The notes: generated by a model from the sequence alone, not told the origin. A stretch of 64,000 bases of DNA from Microcaldota archaeon (GCA_021799635.1 JAJZAB010000002.1:1-64000), one strand, 5' to 3'; positions 1-8,960 are shown, counted from the stretch's first letter. Program-made: numbers and translations.

Positions 1-1
1 A

Positions 2-145
2 GCCGCCTATGTGCTTGCTACGCAGGGCAGCTCAAAGAAGTCAGACGCGGCCAAGGTGATATCAAAGGCGCTGTCATACAACGACCTGGATGCGATAATG
101 CAGCAGCTCCCGGCCGGAACCTTCCATATTCATGCAGTCAGATAG
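2..145 (+). CDS. C-terminal end of a protein cut by the window edge
   Basis: Frame 2 is open from the first bases to a TAG at 143-145 and gives about 47 residues ending TFHIHAVR. The open frame has the codon use of the neighbouring genes (ATA, AAG and GCG rich), so it is probably the tail of a real gene that begins upstream of the window. I do not recognise a family from this short piece. It ends 40 bases before the tRNA-Leu gene on the opposite strand, so the two converge. Confidence 0.45.
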   Translation, partial: AAYVLATQGSSKKSDAAKVISKALSYNDLDAIMQQLPAGTFHIHAVR

Positions 146-185
146 CCCGGATCCGAGCTCACGCTTTGCCAGAGGTTTTTGAAAG

Positions 186-272
186 TGCAGGAGGTGAGAT
201 TTGAACTCACGCACCCTCTAAAGGGAACGGGCCCTGAACCCGTCGCATTTGGCCAAGCTCTGCCACCCCTGC
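186..272 (-). tRNA. tRNA-Leu (anticodon CAG)
   Basis: Read on the minus strand, acceptor arm GCAGGGG pairs with CTCCTGC with A as discriminator. The anticodon loop TTCAGGG gives CAG (leucine), followed by a long variable arm expected of a class II tRNA and a GTTCAAATC T loop. No CCA is encoded. A TATA-like CATATAAAAT lies about 20 bases upstream on the minus strand. Confidence 0.93.
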
Positions 273-330
273 ATGTATAACGTATTTTATATGCTTGCAA
301 TAAGTATAAATCTATATAATACTGCTCGCC

Positions 331-1668
331 ATGGGTTGGTATCACGTGGAAAGCTCTGATGGGTCTATAGGTAAATGGGTTGCCGTCGCTGTCGGTCTGG
401 GTGCCATAATAGGCGCAGGCATCTTTGTTCTCAGCGGCACTGCGATAGCGCTAGCCGGACCATACTCAATAATCGCCTTTATAGTTGTGGGCGTAGTGGC
501 CCTCATAGTTGCGCTCGAAATAGGGGAGCTGGCGACCATAAATCCAGGTGCGAAGGGCGCTTCATACTCATACGTTAGGGGCGCATTCGGCAGCGAGCTC
601 GGCTTCATAACAGGAATAACCCAGTATTTCAGCTACGCGACCTCTGTTTCGGCCATAGCCCTGGGATTCGGCACCTACCTGTCCAGCACCGTGGGAATGC
701 ACGGCTCCTACGCCATACCGCTATCCATAGTGCTGATACTTGTCCTCTCGTATGTCAACGTAATAGGTGTAAAGAAAGCTGCCAAGGCGGATTCATACCT
801 TGTCATGTTCAAGCTGCTCATACTTTTTGTCTTCGTTGCGTTCGCAGCAATATTTGCATTTTACTATGGCCACTTTTCATCTTCAAACTTTTCTGCTTTG
901 CCGTCCCAGGCAGGCATAGCTGCATTATTCGGCGCGAGCATAGCCATATTCTTCGCATTCTCCGGCTTCCAGACAATATCAACAATAACATCAAAGATAA
1001 GGGGAGGGCCGGTCGAGGCTGCAAGGGCGATATTCTATTCAGTATGCATAAGCATAGTGGTTTACCTGGCAGTAGTTATAGCTATGATGCTGATAATGCC
1101 GGCATCAAGATATACGATAACTGCAGACCCACTTTCCACCGCATTGACCTATGCATCTGCGCCCCAGTGGCTGCATCTTATTGTCAACATAGGCGCGCTG
1201 GTTGCCACCACGTCAGCGTGCCTGGCTATGATAATGGGTTCATCACGCGTAATCTATCAGATAAGTAAGGATGGGCTGCTCCCAAAGCTGTTCCGGAACT
1301 ATGACAAAAGAAGAGACGCCTCAAGCCACTCGATAATAGCTACAATGCTGATAGGGATAATAATGCTGTTTTCCGGAAATATATACATAATAGCGGCGAT
1401 AAGCAACTTTGGCCTCCTGTTCACCTACATAATGTCGAGCCTGGCCATTGTGCATTTCAGGCGCGCCAAGGCAGCAGCGCCGTTCCGCGTGCCATACTAT
1501 CCATACCTCACAATAATAGCGATATCAGGCCTGCTCTTATTCATGGTCGGCATGCCGAGGGAGGCCCTCACAATAGGTGTCATGCTGATACTTACCCTTA
1601 TAGTTGTGTATTATGCGCTCAGGGAGGCGGAGGGCAAAAAGCCCATAAACCTTAGGTTCTTCAAATAG
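331..1668 (+). CDS. APC-family amino acid permease
   Basis: A 445-residue polytopic membrane protein of the amino acid-polyamine-organocation superfamily, expected to move amino acids or related amines across the cytoplasmic membrane by cation-coupled or exchange transport. The first membrane segment carries the family signature GAIIGAGIFVLSG (about residues 23-35), and roughly twelve hydrophobic segments follow, with the conserved FFAFSGFQTI region near residue 210. Length is normal for the family. The ATG at 331 sits about 20 bases after a TATA-like element (TATATAATA), so the message may be nearly leaderless. The substrate cannot be deduced from sequence alone. The GTPase gene begins two bases after its stop, which suggests cotranscription. 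Confidence 0.9.
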   Translation: MGWYHVESSDGSIGKWVAVAVGLGAIIGAGIFVLSGTAIALAGPYSIIAFIVVGVVALIVALEIGELATINPGAKGASYSYVRGAFGSELGFITGITQYFSYATSVSAIALGFGTYLSSTVGMHGSYAIPLSIVLILVLSYVNVIGVKKAAKADSYLVMFKLLILFVFVAFAAIFAFYYGHFSSSNFSALPSQAGIAALFGASIAIFFAFSGFQTISTITSKIRGGPVEAARAIFYSVCISIVVYLAVVIAMMLIMPASRYTITADPLSTALTYASAPQWLHLIVNIGALVATTSACLAMIMGSSRVIYQISKDGLLPKLFRNYDKRRDASSHSIIATMLIGIIMLFSGNIYIIAAISNFGLLFTYIMSSLAIVHFRRAKAAAPFRVPYYPYLTIIAISGLLLFMVGMPREALTIGVMLILTLIVVYYALREAEGKKPINLRFFK

Positions 1669-1669
1669 C

Positions 1670-2857
1670 GTGGTTTTGATGCTAGTTGGCATAGTTGGTT
1701 CCCCAAACAAGGGCAAGAGCACAATGTTTTCAGCGCTGACCATGATAGACGTGCACATAGCAGACTACCCATTCACTACAATAAAGCCCAACGTAGGGAC
1801 CACCTACATAACAAAAGAATGCGTGCATAACTCCCTTTCAGTCAAATGCACTCCCAGGAACTCGGAGTGCGTCGGCGGCGTGAGGAGGATACCTGTGGAA
1901 ATAATAGATGTGGCTGGTCTCGTAGCCGGAGCACACGAGGGCAGGGGCATGGGCAACCAATTCCTTGGAGACATATCGTCCGCTGACGCGTTGATCCTAG
2001 TCGCTGACGGCAGCGGCCACACCGACTCGTCCGGCAATCCGTGCCAGGGCTGCAATCCTGTGGAGGATGTGAGAGTGGTTGTTGATGAGATATCAGAATG
2101 GCTGGCAGGCATCATAACAAAGCACATGGGAGCCATTTCGCGGTCTAAAAACGCAGCGGAGGCTTTGGTGGGAATACTGACAGGCATGAGAATCGGCATG
2201 GCAGACATAGAGCACTGCATAAGCGAATGCAACCTAACGTCATCCAACGCCAACTGGAATGAAAATGACGTAAGGAAATTCTCAAAAGCGCTGCTAAAAA
2301 GGGCAAAGCCATTCATGATAGCGGCCAACAAGTCAGACATACCTGGATTCTACAATAAGGTAAAGCTGCTCTACAAGGAGTTCGGGGAGGAGCGGGTGGT
2401 CCCATGCTCCGCCGCCGTGGAGCTTGCCCTCAGGAAGGCCGAGAGGCAGGGGATAATAGAGTACAATGGAAACCCCGAGCAAATAAGGATAATAAAAAAG
2501 GAGATTACTCATGCACAGGAGTACGCGATAAACTACATGGTGGGGTTTGCAAGGGAGCACGGTACCGGCGTGCAGCAAATAATAAACAAAATATATTTCG
2601 ATATACTGGACAACATTGTCGTATACCCAGTTGAGGACGAAGGCAAATACACGGACCATTTCGGCAATGTGCTGCCAGACGCCATATTAATAAAGAGGGG
2701 GTCAACCGCGTTAGACCTGGCAGCAAAAATACACACAGACCTGGGAGAAAGGATGTTGTACGCGGTAGACGCAAGGACTAAGAAGAGGCTTGCCAAGGGC
2801 TACGTCCTCAATGATAATGACGTAATAAAGGTGGTCAGCGCTGCAAAGCCCAAGTGA
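1670..2857 (+). CDS. YchF/Obg-family GTPase with TGS domain
   Basis: A translation-associated GTPase/ATPase of the Obg superfamily, archaeal YchF-like type, acting in the cytoplasm on or near the ribosome. Visible motifs are Walker A GSPNKGKST, switch region DYPFTTI, G3 DVAGLV followed by GAHEGRGMGNQFL, and G4 NKSD. The last about 80 residues form a TGS domain ending in NDNDVIKVV. Its 395 residues match archaeal homologues. The ORF opens with GTG at 1670; an ATG at 1679 gives MLVGIVG and is an equally good start. It directly follows the permease gene, though I see no functional link between the two products. Confidence 0.9.
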   Translation: MVLMLVGIVGSPNKGKSTMFSALTMIDVHIADYPFTTIKPNVGTTYITKECVHNSLSVKCTPRNSECVGGVRRIPVEIIDVAGLVAGAHEGRGMGNQFLGDISSADALILVADGSGHTDSSGNPCQGCNPVEDVRVVVDEISEWLAGIITKHMGAISRSKNAAEALVGILTGMRIGMADIEHCISECNLTSSNANWNENDVRKFSKALLKRAKPFMIAANKSDIPGFYNKVKLLYKEFGEERVVPCSAAVELALRKAERQGIIEYNGNPEQIRIIKKEITHAQEYAINYMVGFAREHGTGVQQIINKIYFDILDNIVVYPVEDEGKYTDHFGNVLPDAILIKRGSTALDLAAKIHTDLGERMLYAVDARTKKRLAKGYVLNDNDVIKVVSAAKPK

Positions 2858-2896
2858 TACCGGTCGCTGCGTGGCGGCCATGCACAGCATGATGCA

Positions 2897-3160
2897 ATGA
2901 AGGAAAAGAGTATAGCAATCATCGGCGCGTTGTGGATAGCATCCGGGGCGGTTACGCTGCTGACCGGGTTGATTGTCAGCGCAGAGCAGGGCTGCCTGGA
3001 TTGTGGACCATACAACCACGCAGGAGCGCCAGCCAGCTCACATATAATCACACTGCTGATAGGACTATTCGTCATAGTACTTGGATCAGCCATAATAATA
3101 TTCAGAGTGCGCATAGGCGAAATAAGAGACAGGCAGTCCCGCAGGCTGAAAGCCGGCTGA
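2897..3160 (+). CDS. Small two-TM membrane protein
   Basis: An 87-residue protein with two clear hydrophobic helices (about residues 7-28 and 49-71) joined by a loop that contains a CLDC cysteine pair and a histidine. A basic C-terminal tail (RDRQSRRLKAG) should face the cytoplasm, so the cysteine loop would lie outside. The cysteine pair could form a disulphide or bind metal; that is inference. It lies just downstream of the YchF-like gene on the same strand and may be the last gene of that unit. No family recognised. Confidence 0.6.
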   Translation: MKEKSIAIIGALWIASGAVTLLTGLIVSAEQGCLDCGPYNHAGAPASSHIITLLIGLFVIVLGSAIIIFRVRIGEIRDRQSRRLKAG

Positions 3161-3182
3161 TGGCGTCTCTGCCGAATGGCAG

Positions 3183-3725
3183 TCAGGAGTGTCTTGCCGC
3201 GGAAACCGAGGATATGAGCGGAGTCAGCACCAGCACTATTATCACCGGTATGGCAATGAGGTTGGTGATAAAGCTGTCAATTGTGAATCCGACGGGCAGC
3301 GCCTTGGCATCTATGTAGTATATAATCAGGTATATTATGAATATTACTATTGAGTATATCAGTGCAACGTAGATTGCGTTGAGCAGGCCTACCTTGAGCG
3401 ACAGTCTTACCTTCTTGCCCACGCTGCCTACTCTCTCCCCTACCCAAACCGCCACGACGAGCGGCAGCACTATAGCACCAGGAAGGTAGAGAAGGTAGTT
3501 GGCCACTGTTATAATGCCGCTGGTCGGTGCGCCTACTAATTTTGCTATGGGAACCCCGGCAAATTCGATTATTAGCCCTACCGCAAGCATGAATATCCAG
3601 AACGCCATCGGCCCAAATATGTCCGTGTCTATCCTGTTCTGTATATCCTCTATCTTATAAATGCTGCTTTTCAGGTGGTTTACCTTATCAGTCTTGGGAT
3701 CATACGTTACAGGCTTGAACGCCAT
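3183..3725 (-). CDS. Four-TM membrane protein of unknown function
   Basis: A 180-residue protein with a soluble, charged N-terminus of about 37 residues and then about four hydrophobic segments, with a basic GKKVRLSLKVG loop between the second and third. It has the look of a Yip1/RDD-type small membrane protein, but I cannot assign a family. It converges with the small two-TM gene (22 bases between stops). An AT-rich stretch of about 225 bases separates its start from sec61-beta. No catalytic motif is visible. Confidence 0.65.
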   Translation of the reverse strand: MAFKPVTYDPKTDKVNHLKSSIYKIEDIQNRIDTDIFGPMAFWIFMLAVGLIIEFAGVPIAKLVGAPTSGIITVANYLLYLPGAIVLPLVVAVWVGERVGSVGKKVRLSLKVGLLNAIYVALIYSIVIFIIYLIIYYIDAKALPVGFTIDSFITNLIAIPVIIVLVLTPLISSVSAARHS

Positions 3726-3918
3726 AAATACACCAGCAGTTGATTTTGTACGTGCAGATAATGTGCAATCAGATATATAAACCTCATTAAGCTTTAAAAA
3801 ATCATACTACTTAGGAATACGGGTCGGAAACCGCAATTCCTTCGGGATGAAGGCTGACCGCAGGGCATAAATACATTTCCATACAATAACATTTCTGACA
3901 GACTGCAGTCGGATATTA

Positions 3919-3951
3919 ACCCACACATTTTACTAGTGGGGGGATGTCACC
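3919..3951 (+). repeat. IS200/IS605 right-end-like hairpin in the sec61-beta leader
   Basis: The bases AACCCACAC...GTGGGGGGATGTCAC form a CCCAC/GTGGG hairpin with an 11-base loop. They match the right end of the IS200-type element at 52050-52085 and the relic at 57871 in layout and in the terminal GGATGTCAC. The sequence ends directly at the sec61-beta ATG. That it is an IS relic is inferred from the similarity. Confidence 0.45.
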
Positions 3952-4107
3952 ATGGCTCTGCTGCAAACTCCGCAGTCCCAGGCAGGGGTAATGAGTTTCT
4001 ATGATGCCCCGACCAAAGGACCAAAGGTAAACCCGAAGATAGTGCTTATAGTAGTGATAGCCTTCGCTGTCATAGTGCTATTAGCAAACCACATAATACT
4101 GGGATGA
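3952..4107 (+). CDS. secG: Preprotein translocase Sec61-beta (SecG) subunit
   Basis: This 51-residue protein is too short for the ORF track. It is the small single-span subunit of the archaeal Sec61/SecYEG protein-conducting channel in the cytoplasmic membrane. The family pattern is clear: a short polar N-terminus, GVMSFYDAPTKGPKVNPK just before the membrane, then one hydrophobic helix (IVLIVVIAFAVIVLL) ending in NHIILG. The G-x-M-x-F-Y-D and GPK-x-x-P-K elements are those of archaeal Sec61-beta. The ATG at 3952 follows a G-rich stretch GGGGGGATG that could act as the ribosome binding site and is part of an IS-end-like hairpin. SecY and SecE are not in the window. Confidence 0.9.
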   Translation: MALLQTPQSQAGVMSFYDAPTKGPKVNPKIVLIVVIAFAVIVLLANHIILG

Positions 4108-4131
4108 GCTTCCGACAGGGATGCAGGTCAA

Positions 4132-5010
4132 TCACGCAGTTTTGAACACATCCTTCCGTACTTCAGTGACATCGCCATTCTCTGCCATCACGTACAACAC
4201 CGCCCTTATGCCGTCTTCATCTATGCCGGTTTCTTTGGATATAGTGGCTACGTTGACTCCCTTCTGGCCGATGACCTTGTTTATCTTCGGTAGGCTTTTC
4301 GCTATAAATCCTTTTGTAACAATGTAGAACTTTTTGTTGAAGGCACGTGTGCCCACAACCAACCCCCTCCTTATACTCTCTTCAAGCGACGACGACGCGG
4401 CTGCTGCCTCGGTCTCAGTAGCCATTACCAGATACCCTCTTGCATCAAGCATTTTTATATAGTCCCCGCTTTCATCAAGCTTCTGCTCCCACTTCTTCTG
4501 CTGCTGGGCCTCTGGGGCAGCGGCTTCTGCCATCTGCGGGGATGGTACCACGGCGTTCCTCTTCCCAAAAAGGAAGTTGTCATATATGTATTTTGGTATT
4601 GTATATTTGTAGTCCTGCTCCCCGTCCTTCTTGTAAAGCATCACGAACTTCTTCTTTATAAGATCCTGCAGGGTCTTTTTTTCATCAGCGTTAAGCATGG
4701 AGCCGACCTTCTGTCCTGTCCTATTGTTGTATCTTATCGTGTCGAGCTTCTTCAGCACCTTAAGCTCATTTTCATCCGGGGCGCGGCCCTGTGCAGCCTG
4801 CTGCCTCCCAACATAAACCGGTTTTGCCGTGCTGCCAGGCGCGGCCCGGCCAGCGAGCACGTCTGCTATATAGCTTTTCTTTGCGAATAGGAAATAGTTG
4901 TCCTTCTTTATGAAGTCTATGTCATCTCCCTCATTTATGCCAAGCGCCCCTACTACCTCGAAGGGAAGGTAGACAACAAGCTTGTCCTTAATCTTATAGA
5001 CTTTCGACAA
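4132..5010 (-). CDS. AbrB-like / winged-helix protein of unknown function
   Basis: A 292-residue protein. The first 45 residues (VYKIKDKLVVYLPFEVVGALGINEGDDIDFI) read as a SpoVT/AbrB-type swapped-hairpin DNA-binding domain. The middle is low-complexity and Ala/Gln rich (about residues 155-175), flanked by two regions that resemble winged helices. The C-terminus (ISKETGIDEDGIRAVLYVMAENGDV) looks like a further winged helix. This suggests a chromatin or transcription protein, but the architecture does not match a named family that I know. It converges with sec61-beta and is divergent from nnr; the starts are 46 bases apart and share an AT-rich promoter region. Confidence 0.65.
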   Translation of the reverse strand: MSKVYKIKDKLVVYLPFEVVGALGINEGDDIDFIKKDNYFLFAKKSYIADVLAGRAAPGSTAKPVYVGRQQAAQGRAPDENELKVLKKLDTIRYNNRTGQKVGSMLNADEKKTLQDLIKKKFVMLYKKDGEQDYKYTIPKYIYDNFLFGKRNAVVPSPQMAEAAAPEAQQQKKWEQKLDESGDYIKMLDARGYLVMATETEAAAASSSLEESIRRGLVVGTRAFNKKFYIVTKGFIAKSLPKINKVIGQKGVNVATISKETGIDEDGIRAVLYVMAENGDVTEVRKDVFKTA

Positions 5011-5056
5011 AAAACCCCCACGATAGAAATATATAGTTGTATAGGGATATTACAGC

Positions 5057-6601
5057 ATGCAAAGCTTAAAAGAGTTAGCCCTTTACACAAAAAAGAGCCT
5101 TACAATAAAGGATACGTATGCAATCAAGGAGAACCTGTCATCAATCGGACTTAGCGAAAGGATACTGGTTGAGACTGCGGGTGTAGCCCTTGCGGAAAAT
5201 ATAGGGAGGGGTCACAAAGGGAAAAAACTGCTTTTTGTGTGTGGCATCGGCGGCAAGGGGGCAATAGGCCTTTCAGCTGCGAGGCGCATGCTGCAGAGGC
5301 ACGAGGTCAATACGGTATTTATAGGCAGCCGCGATTCTATAAAAAATCAGTCTACCAAGCTCAACTTTGACCTGCTTAACGATATAGTAAGTATAAAATG
5401 CATAGACGATAAATACGAATCCTGGCTGCCAAAGGAGCTAGCCAGGGCAGACGTGGTAATAGATGCGATAGTGGGCTGCGGCATGAGGGGCAGGTTGGCC
5501 CAGCCAATACCAAGCATAATATCGCTGATAAACAGCTCAGGGGCTTACAAGATATCGATAGACCTGCCTTCAGGGATAAACGCCGATACAGGTATGCCTA
5601 GCTCGAAGTACATAAAGGCGGACCAGACGCTGACTATACACAAGCCCAAGGTCGGCATAGCGAGCAGCGGCATTGTAGGCTATACCGTAGTGGTAGACAT
5701 AGGCGTGCCAATATCTGCCGAGATTTTTGCAGGGCCTGGAGACATATCACTGGCTACCGAGCCGAGGCGCCTGGATTCCAGCAAGTACACCAACGGCGCG
5801 GTGCTGGTTGTTGGAGGAGGCAGGACCTATCACGGCGCGCCGCTCCTTGCCGCGTTTGCGGCAAACGCAGCCATTTCAGCGCTCAGGACCGGAGCAGGCT
5901 ACGTTACTGTTGCAGTCCCAAAAAGCGCATCAGTGCCTGTGAAGAGCCTGTCAAAGACGCTTGTGGTGAAGGAGCTGGAGTGGGAAGGCTCAGCAGCCAG
6001 CGCTGCGTCCTCTATATCTTCAATAAAGCACGACGCCATGGTCATAGGGCCTGGCCTTGATGAGGGTAGGGCATCCGAGGAGATAGTCTCTAAAATAATA
6101 AAACAGGAGAGGATGAAGGGAAACCCGGTCGTTGTGGATGCAACTGCAATTGGAATCATGGGAAAGCACAGGGGCATGTTCGGAGACAATCTCATACTGA
6201 CTCCGCATTACGGAGAATTCAAAAAGCTTTCAGGCACCGATGTATCCGACTGCGGGATGGTGGAGACTGCCAAGAAAGCTGCGAACTTTGCAAAGGCGAA
6301 CGGGTTCACCCTTGTCCTGAAGGGGCACAGCACTATAATAACCAACGGCGATCGGCTTAAGATAAACCGCGCCTCCACAATGGCGCTTGCGAAAATGGGC
6401 AGCGGCGACGTCCTTTCTGGAATCATAGCGGCATACGCTGCAGTTCATAGGGACCCATTCGAAAGTTCTGTTGCCGGAGTTTATGCGCATTCGCGCATAG
6501 GCGACCTTTTATACGCTAGCAAGGGTTATCATATAACTGCTGAGGATGTTATAGACACGATACCTGACGTGCTTAGGTTATTTGACTCGATGTCAGGCTG
6601 A
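5057..6601 (+). CDS. nnr: Bifunctional NAD(P)H-hydrate repair enzyme (epimerase + dehydratase)
   Basis: Repairs damaged NADHX and NADPHX in the cytoplasm. The N-terminal half (to about residue 225) is the YjeF_N epimerase domain, with VCGIGGKGAIGLSAARR, VIDAIVGCGMRG and SIDLPSGINADTG. The C-terminal half is the ribokinase-like ADP-dependent dehydratase, with VLVVGGGRTYHGAP, VIGPGLDEG, LTPHYGEFKKL and the nucleotide-binding MGSGDVLSGIIA. The 514-residue length fits the usual fusion. It sits 12 bases upstream of argS, so the two are probably one unit. The ATG at 5057 is close to a TATA-like stretch (ATATATAGTTG). Confidence 0.95.
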   Translation: MQSLKELALYTKKSLTIKDTYAIKENLSSIGLSERILVETAGVALAENIGRGHKGKKLLFVCGIGGKGAIGLSAARRMLQRHEVNTVFIGSRDSIKNQSTKLNFDLLNDIVSIKCIDDKYESWLPKELARADVVIDAIVGCGMRGRLAQPIPSIISLINSSGAYKISIDLPSGINADTGMPSSKYIKADQTLTIHKPKVGIASSGIVGYTVVVDIGVPISAEIFAGPGDISLATEPRRLDSSKYTNGAVLVVGGGRTYHGAPLLAAFAANAAISALRTGAGYVTVAVPKSASVPVKSLSKTLVVKELEWEGSAASAASSISSIKHDAMVIGPGLDEGRASEEIVSKIIKQERMKGNPVVVDATAIGIMGKHRGMFGDNLILTPHYGEFKKLSGTDVSDCGMVETAKKAANFAKANGFTLVLKGHSTIITNGDRLKINRASTMALAKMGSGDVLSGIIAAYAAVHRDPFESSVAGVYAHSRIGDLLYASKGYHITAEDVIDTIPDVLRLFDSMSG

Positions 6602-6613
6602 ATATGTGGTAAT

Positions 6614-8506
6614 ATGTCATCACCATACGCAGTGCTGAAGAATTCAATAGAGAAGGGAATTGGTGAATCCCTGGCAGCACTGGGGTACAGCTTCCAGAAT
6701 ATAAATGGAACTATAGAGACTAAAGGGGTGGCAGGAGACATATCATGCTCAGTTGCGCTGAGGCTGTCAGGCGCCGCGGGGAAAAGCAGGGAGGAGCTTG
6801 CAGATCGCATAGCATCAGGAATTGGAAGGATCGCGTTTGTAGAAAAGGTTACAACCGAGAATGGGTTTATAAACTTTCATCTCGACAAACCGGCTTTTTC
6901 GAAAGAGGCAATAGCTTACATAATGAAGAGAAGGGAAGGGTCTGTTAGGTCTGATGAAAGGAAAACCGCAAAAATGATCGTAGAGTACCCGAGCGTGAAC
7001 CCGGTGCACCCCTGGCACGTGGGGCAGGTGCGCAGCGCAATACTCGGCGACGTAATGTCAAACATATATGAAGCCTGCGGCTATGTTGTGGAGAGGGAGG
7101 ACTACATAGACGACTTGGGGCTGCAGATGGCTGAGGCGGTGTGGGGCACGATAAACGCAGAGAGGCTGGGCATTGAAAGGGATGCAAAAAAGAAATTTGA
7201 TCATGCAGTAGGTGAAGTGTATGTATCGGTTAACAGGCTGTTGGAAAGAGAGCCCCAGCTAATCGGCGATATAAAAAAGGTCCTTGCTTCCATGGAGCAG
7301 GACGGCACTTACGAGTCGAAGCTGTCGAGGGAGATGGCGGAGGAATACGTCAGGGCGGAATACCTGACGGCCTTTGATTTTGGTATGTACCACAACGTTC
7401 TCATATGGGAGAGCGACATAGTCAGGAATAACCTGCTCGGCGCCGCGCTCGGCATACTGAAAGAAAAAGGGATAACAAAGAGGCCGAGCGAAGGCAAGTA
7501 CGCAAACTGCGTGGTCATAGATATAAAGGACCTGAAGAACCTGCCGAAGGAGCTCTCAGGGCTAAGGGAGGAATCAAAGGTGCTGGTCAGGAGCGACGGG
7601 ACACCCAACTATCTCGCAAAAGACATAGCGTTCCACATGTGGAAGTTAGGGATAATAAAGGATTGCTTTTTATTCAGGAAATTCATGGAATCGCAGCCCA
7701 ACGGCGCACCGCTATACACAACCGGACCGGGCGGAGACAGGATGGACTTCGGGGGCGGATACGGCGCCATAAACACCATAGACTCGAGGCAGAGCTATGA
7801 GCAGATGCTGATAAGGGTTGTGCTTGACTCTATAGGGGAGGGGGAGAGAGTGGCGATGCTGAAGCACCTCGCCTACGGAGTCGTGGAGCTGGAGAGCGGC
7901 CCGCTTGCTGGGAGGAGGGGAACCTTCGCTGGATACACAGCCGATGACCTGCTCAGGGAGGCGAAGGAAATGGCAAAATCGATGATAAAAAAGGGTGACC
8001 TCATGGGCGCCGCGCAGCGCGAATCCGTGGCGAGGGCGGTTGCGATCTCAGCCATAAAGTTCGAGTTCCTCAAGGTCTCCCCAGAGCGCAAGATAGTATT
8101 CTCATGGAAGAGGGCGCTGAACTTCGAGGGCGACTCTGGCCCGTACTGCCAGTACACCTACGCCAGGGCTGCAAGGATACTGGAGAAATCCGGACTCACG
8201 CATTCAGGAATTGACGGCGCAGATCTGTCCCAATTCACAGACGAGCGCGTATTTTCTTTGGTTAAGCTCATGGCAATGGCGCATTCGATGGTAGAAAAGG
8301 CTGCCGCGGAGTACAGGCCAAATGTAATAACCGAATATATAATAGACCTCGCAGTTAGTTTTAGCAGATTTTACGAAAACATACCGGTGCTGAAGAGCAA
8401 TACCGAGGAAGAGGCCAGGTCGAAGCTCGCAGTGGTATCCGCCTTCGCGCATACGATGCGTGGTATGCTCGGAGTGCTCGGCATAGAAGCGATAGACAGC
8501 ATGTAG
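6614..8506 (+). CDS. argS: Arginyl-tRNA synthetase
   Basis: Class I aminoacyl-tRNA synthetase that charges tRNA-Arg. It has the ArgRS N-terminal additional domain (first about 110 residues), a HIGH-type motif HPWHVGQ in the context PSVNPVHPWHVGQVRSAI, and the typical anticodon-binding region GDSGPYCQYTYARAARIL. The KMSK loop is GRRGTFAGYT, lacking the second lysine as in many ArgRS enzymes. Length is 630 residues, normal for archaeal ArgRS. The start is preceded by GTGGTAATATG, a very close GGTAAT motif that recurs before other genes here. Its tRNA-Arg(CCT) partner lies 293 bases downstream. Confidence 0.95.
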   Translation: MSSPYAVLKNSIEKGIGESLAALGYSFQNINGTIETKGVAGDISCSVALRLSGAAGKSREELADRIASGIGRIAFVEKVTTENGFINFHLDKPAFSKEAIAYIMKRREGSVRSDERKTAKMIVEYPSVNPVHPWHVGQVRSAILGDVMSNIYEACGYVVEREDYIDDLGLQMAEAVWGTINAERLGIERDAKKKFDHAVGEVYVSVNRLLEREPQLIGDIKKVLASMEQDGTYESKLSREMAEEYVRAEYLTAFDFGMYHNVLIWESDIVRNNLLGAALGILKEKGITKRPSEGKYANCVVIDIKDLKNLPKELSGLREESKVLVRSDGTPNYLAKDIAFHMWKLGIIKDCFLFRKFMESQPNGAPLYTTGPGGDRMDFGGGYGAINTIDSRQSYEQMLIRVVLDSIGEGERVAMLKHLAYGVVELESGPLAGRRGTFAGYTADDLLREAKEMAKSMIKKGDLMGAAQRESVARAVAISAIKFEFLKVSPERKIVFSWKRALNFEGDSGPYCQYTYARAARILEKSGLTHSGIDGADLSQFTDERVFSLVKLMAMAHSMVEKAAAEYRPNVITEYIIDLAVSFSRFYENIPVLKSNTEEEARSKLAVVSAFAHTMRGMLGVLGIEAIDSM

Positions 8507-8523
8507 CAAGAAGACCTCAAACA

Positions 8524-8654
8524 ATTGACAATGAAGGCGAGCTGGCCCTCAAAGATGGCAAGGGGGACTTGCTGCGGACACGGGGGAAGACCTCGGCAAG
8601 ACGAGGCTTGCGGTAAGCAAGGCGATAAAATCTCTGCAAAGCGATGGGCGATAG
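8524..8654 (+). pseudogene. Possible decayed BirA-type helix-turn-helix fragment
   Basis: No intact gene lies between argS and tRNA-Arg, but joining two frames gives a sequence like the N-terminal HTH of biotin-protein ligase: LALKDGKGDLL in one frame, then EDLGKTRLAVSKAIKSLQSDG in the next, ending at TAG 8652-8654. The second piece follows the HTH spacing of that family (EDLGK-x-LAVSKAIKSL). The frame change and the stop suggest a relic. The similarity is from reading only and could be chance. Confidence 0.35.
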
Positions 8655-8799
8655 CCAGAACCTATTATTTGACATAAAAAAATATTGTTATGGTACAGGT
8701 AAAGTATGCCTTTAGAATGGAGGGAGCAAGCGATATCAAACAATACCTCTCCTTTAGATAACAAAGCCTTAAATAATCGTATTCAGTTTATTTCCTAAA

Positions 8800-8890
8800 G
8801 GGCTCCTAGCTCAGCTTGGATAGAGCGACGTCCTCCTAATATTATGGAGTGGAAAGACGTAGGTCGCGGGTTCAAATCCCGCGGAGCCCG
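8800..8890 (+). tRNA. tRNA-Arg (anticodon CCT) with a short canonical intron
   Basis: Acceptor GGGCTCC pairs with GGAGCCC, with G as discriminator and no encoded CCA. The anticodon stem ACGTC/GACGT surrounds loop C-T-CCT-A-A, interrupted after position 37 by about 16 bases (ATATTATGGAGTGGAA), the standard archaeal intron site. The T arm is GCGGGTTCAAATCCCGC. The anticodon CCT reads AGG, a codon used heavily in this window. Confidence 0.92.
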
Positions 8891-8960
8891 TCCATAACAT
8901 AAAGCAATATAAAATGTTACATGTTAATATGATTTGGTAATCTGACTGGCTGGTGTTTTT

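Noticed and set aside
3830-3866. GGAAACCGC...GGGATGAAGGCTGACC, either another IS end relic or a C/D box RNA
   Set aside because: It shares only scattered bases with the clear IS ends, and the hairpin is 5 bp. Neither reading is strong enough.
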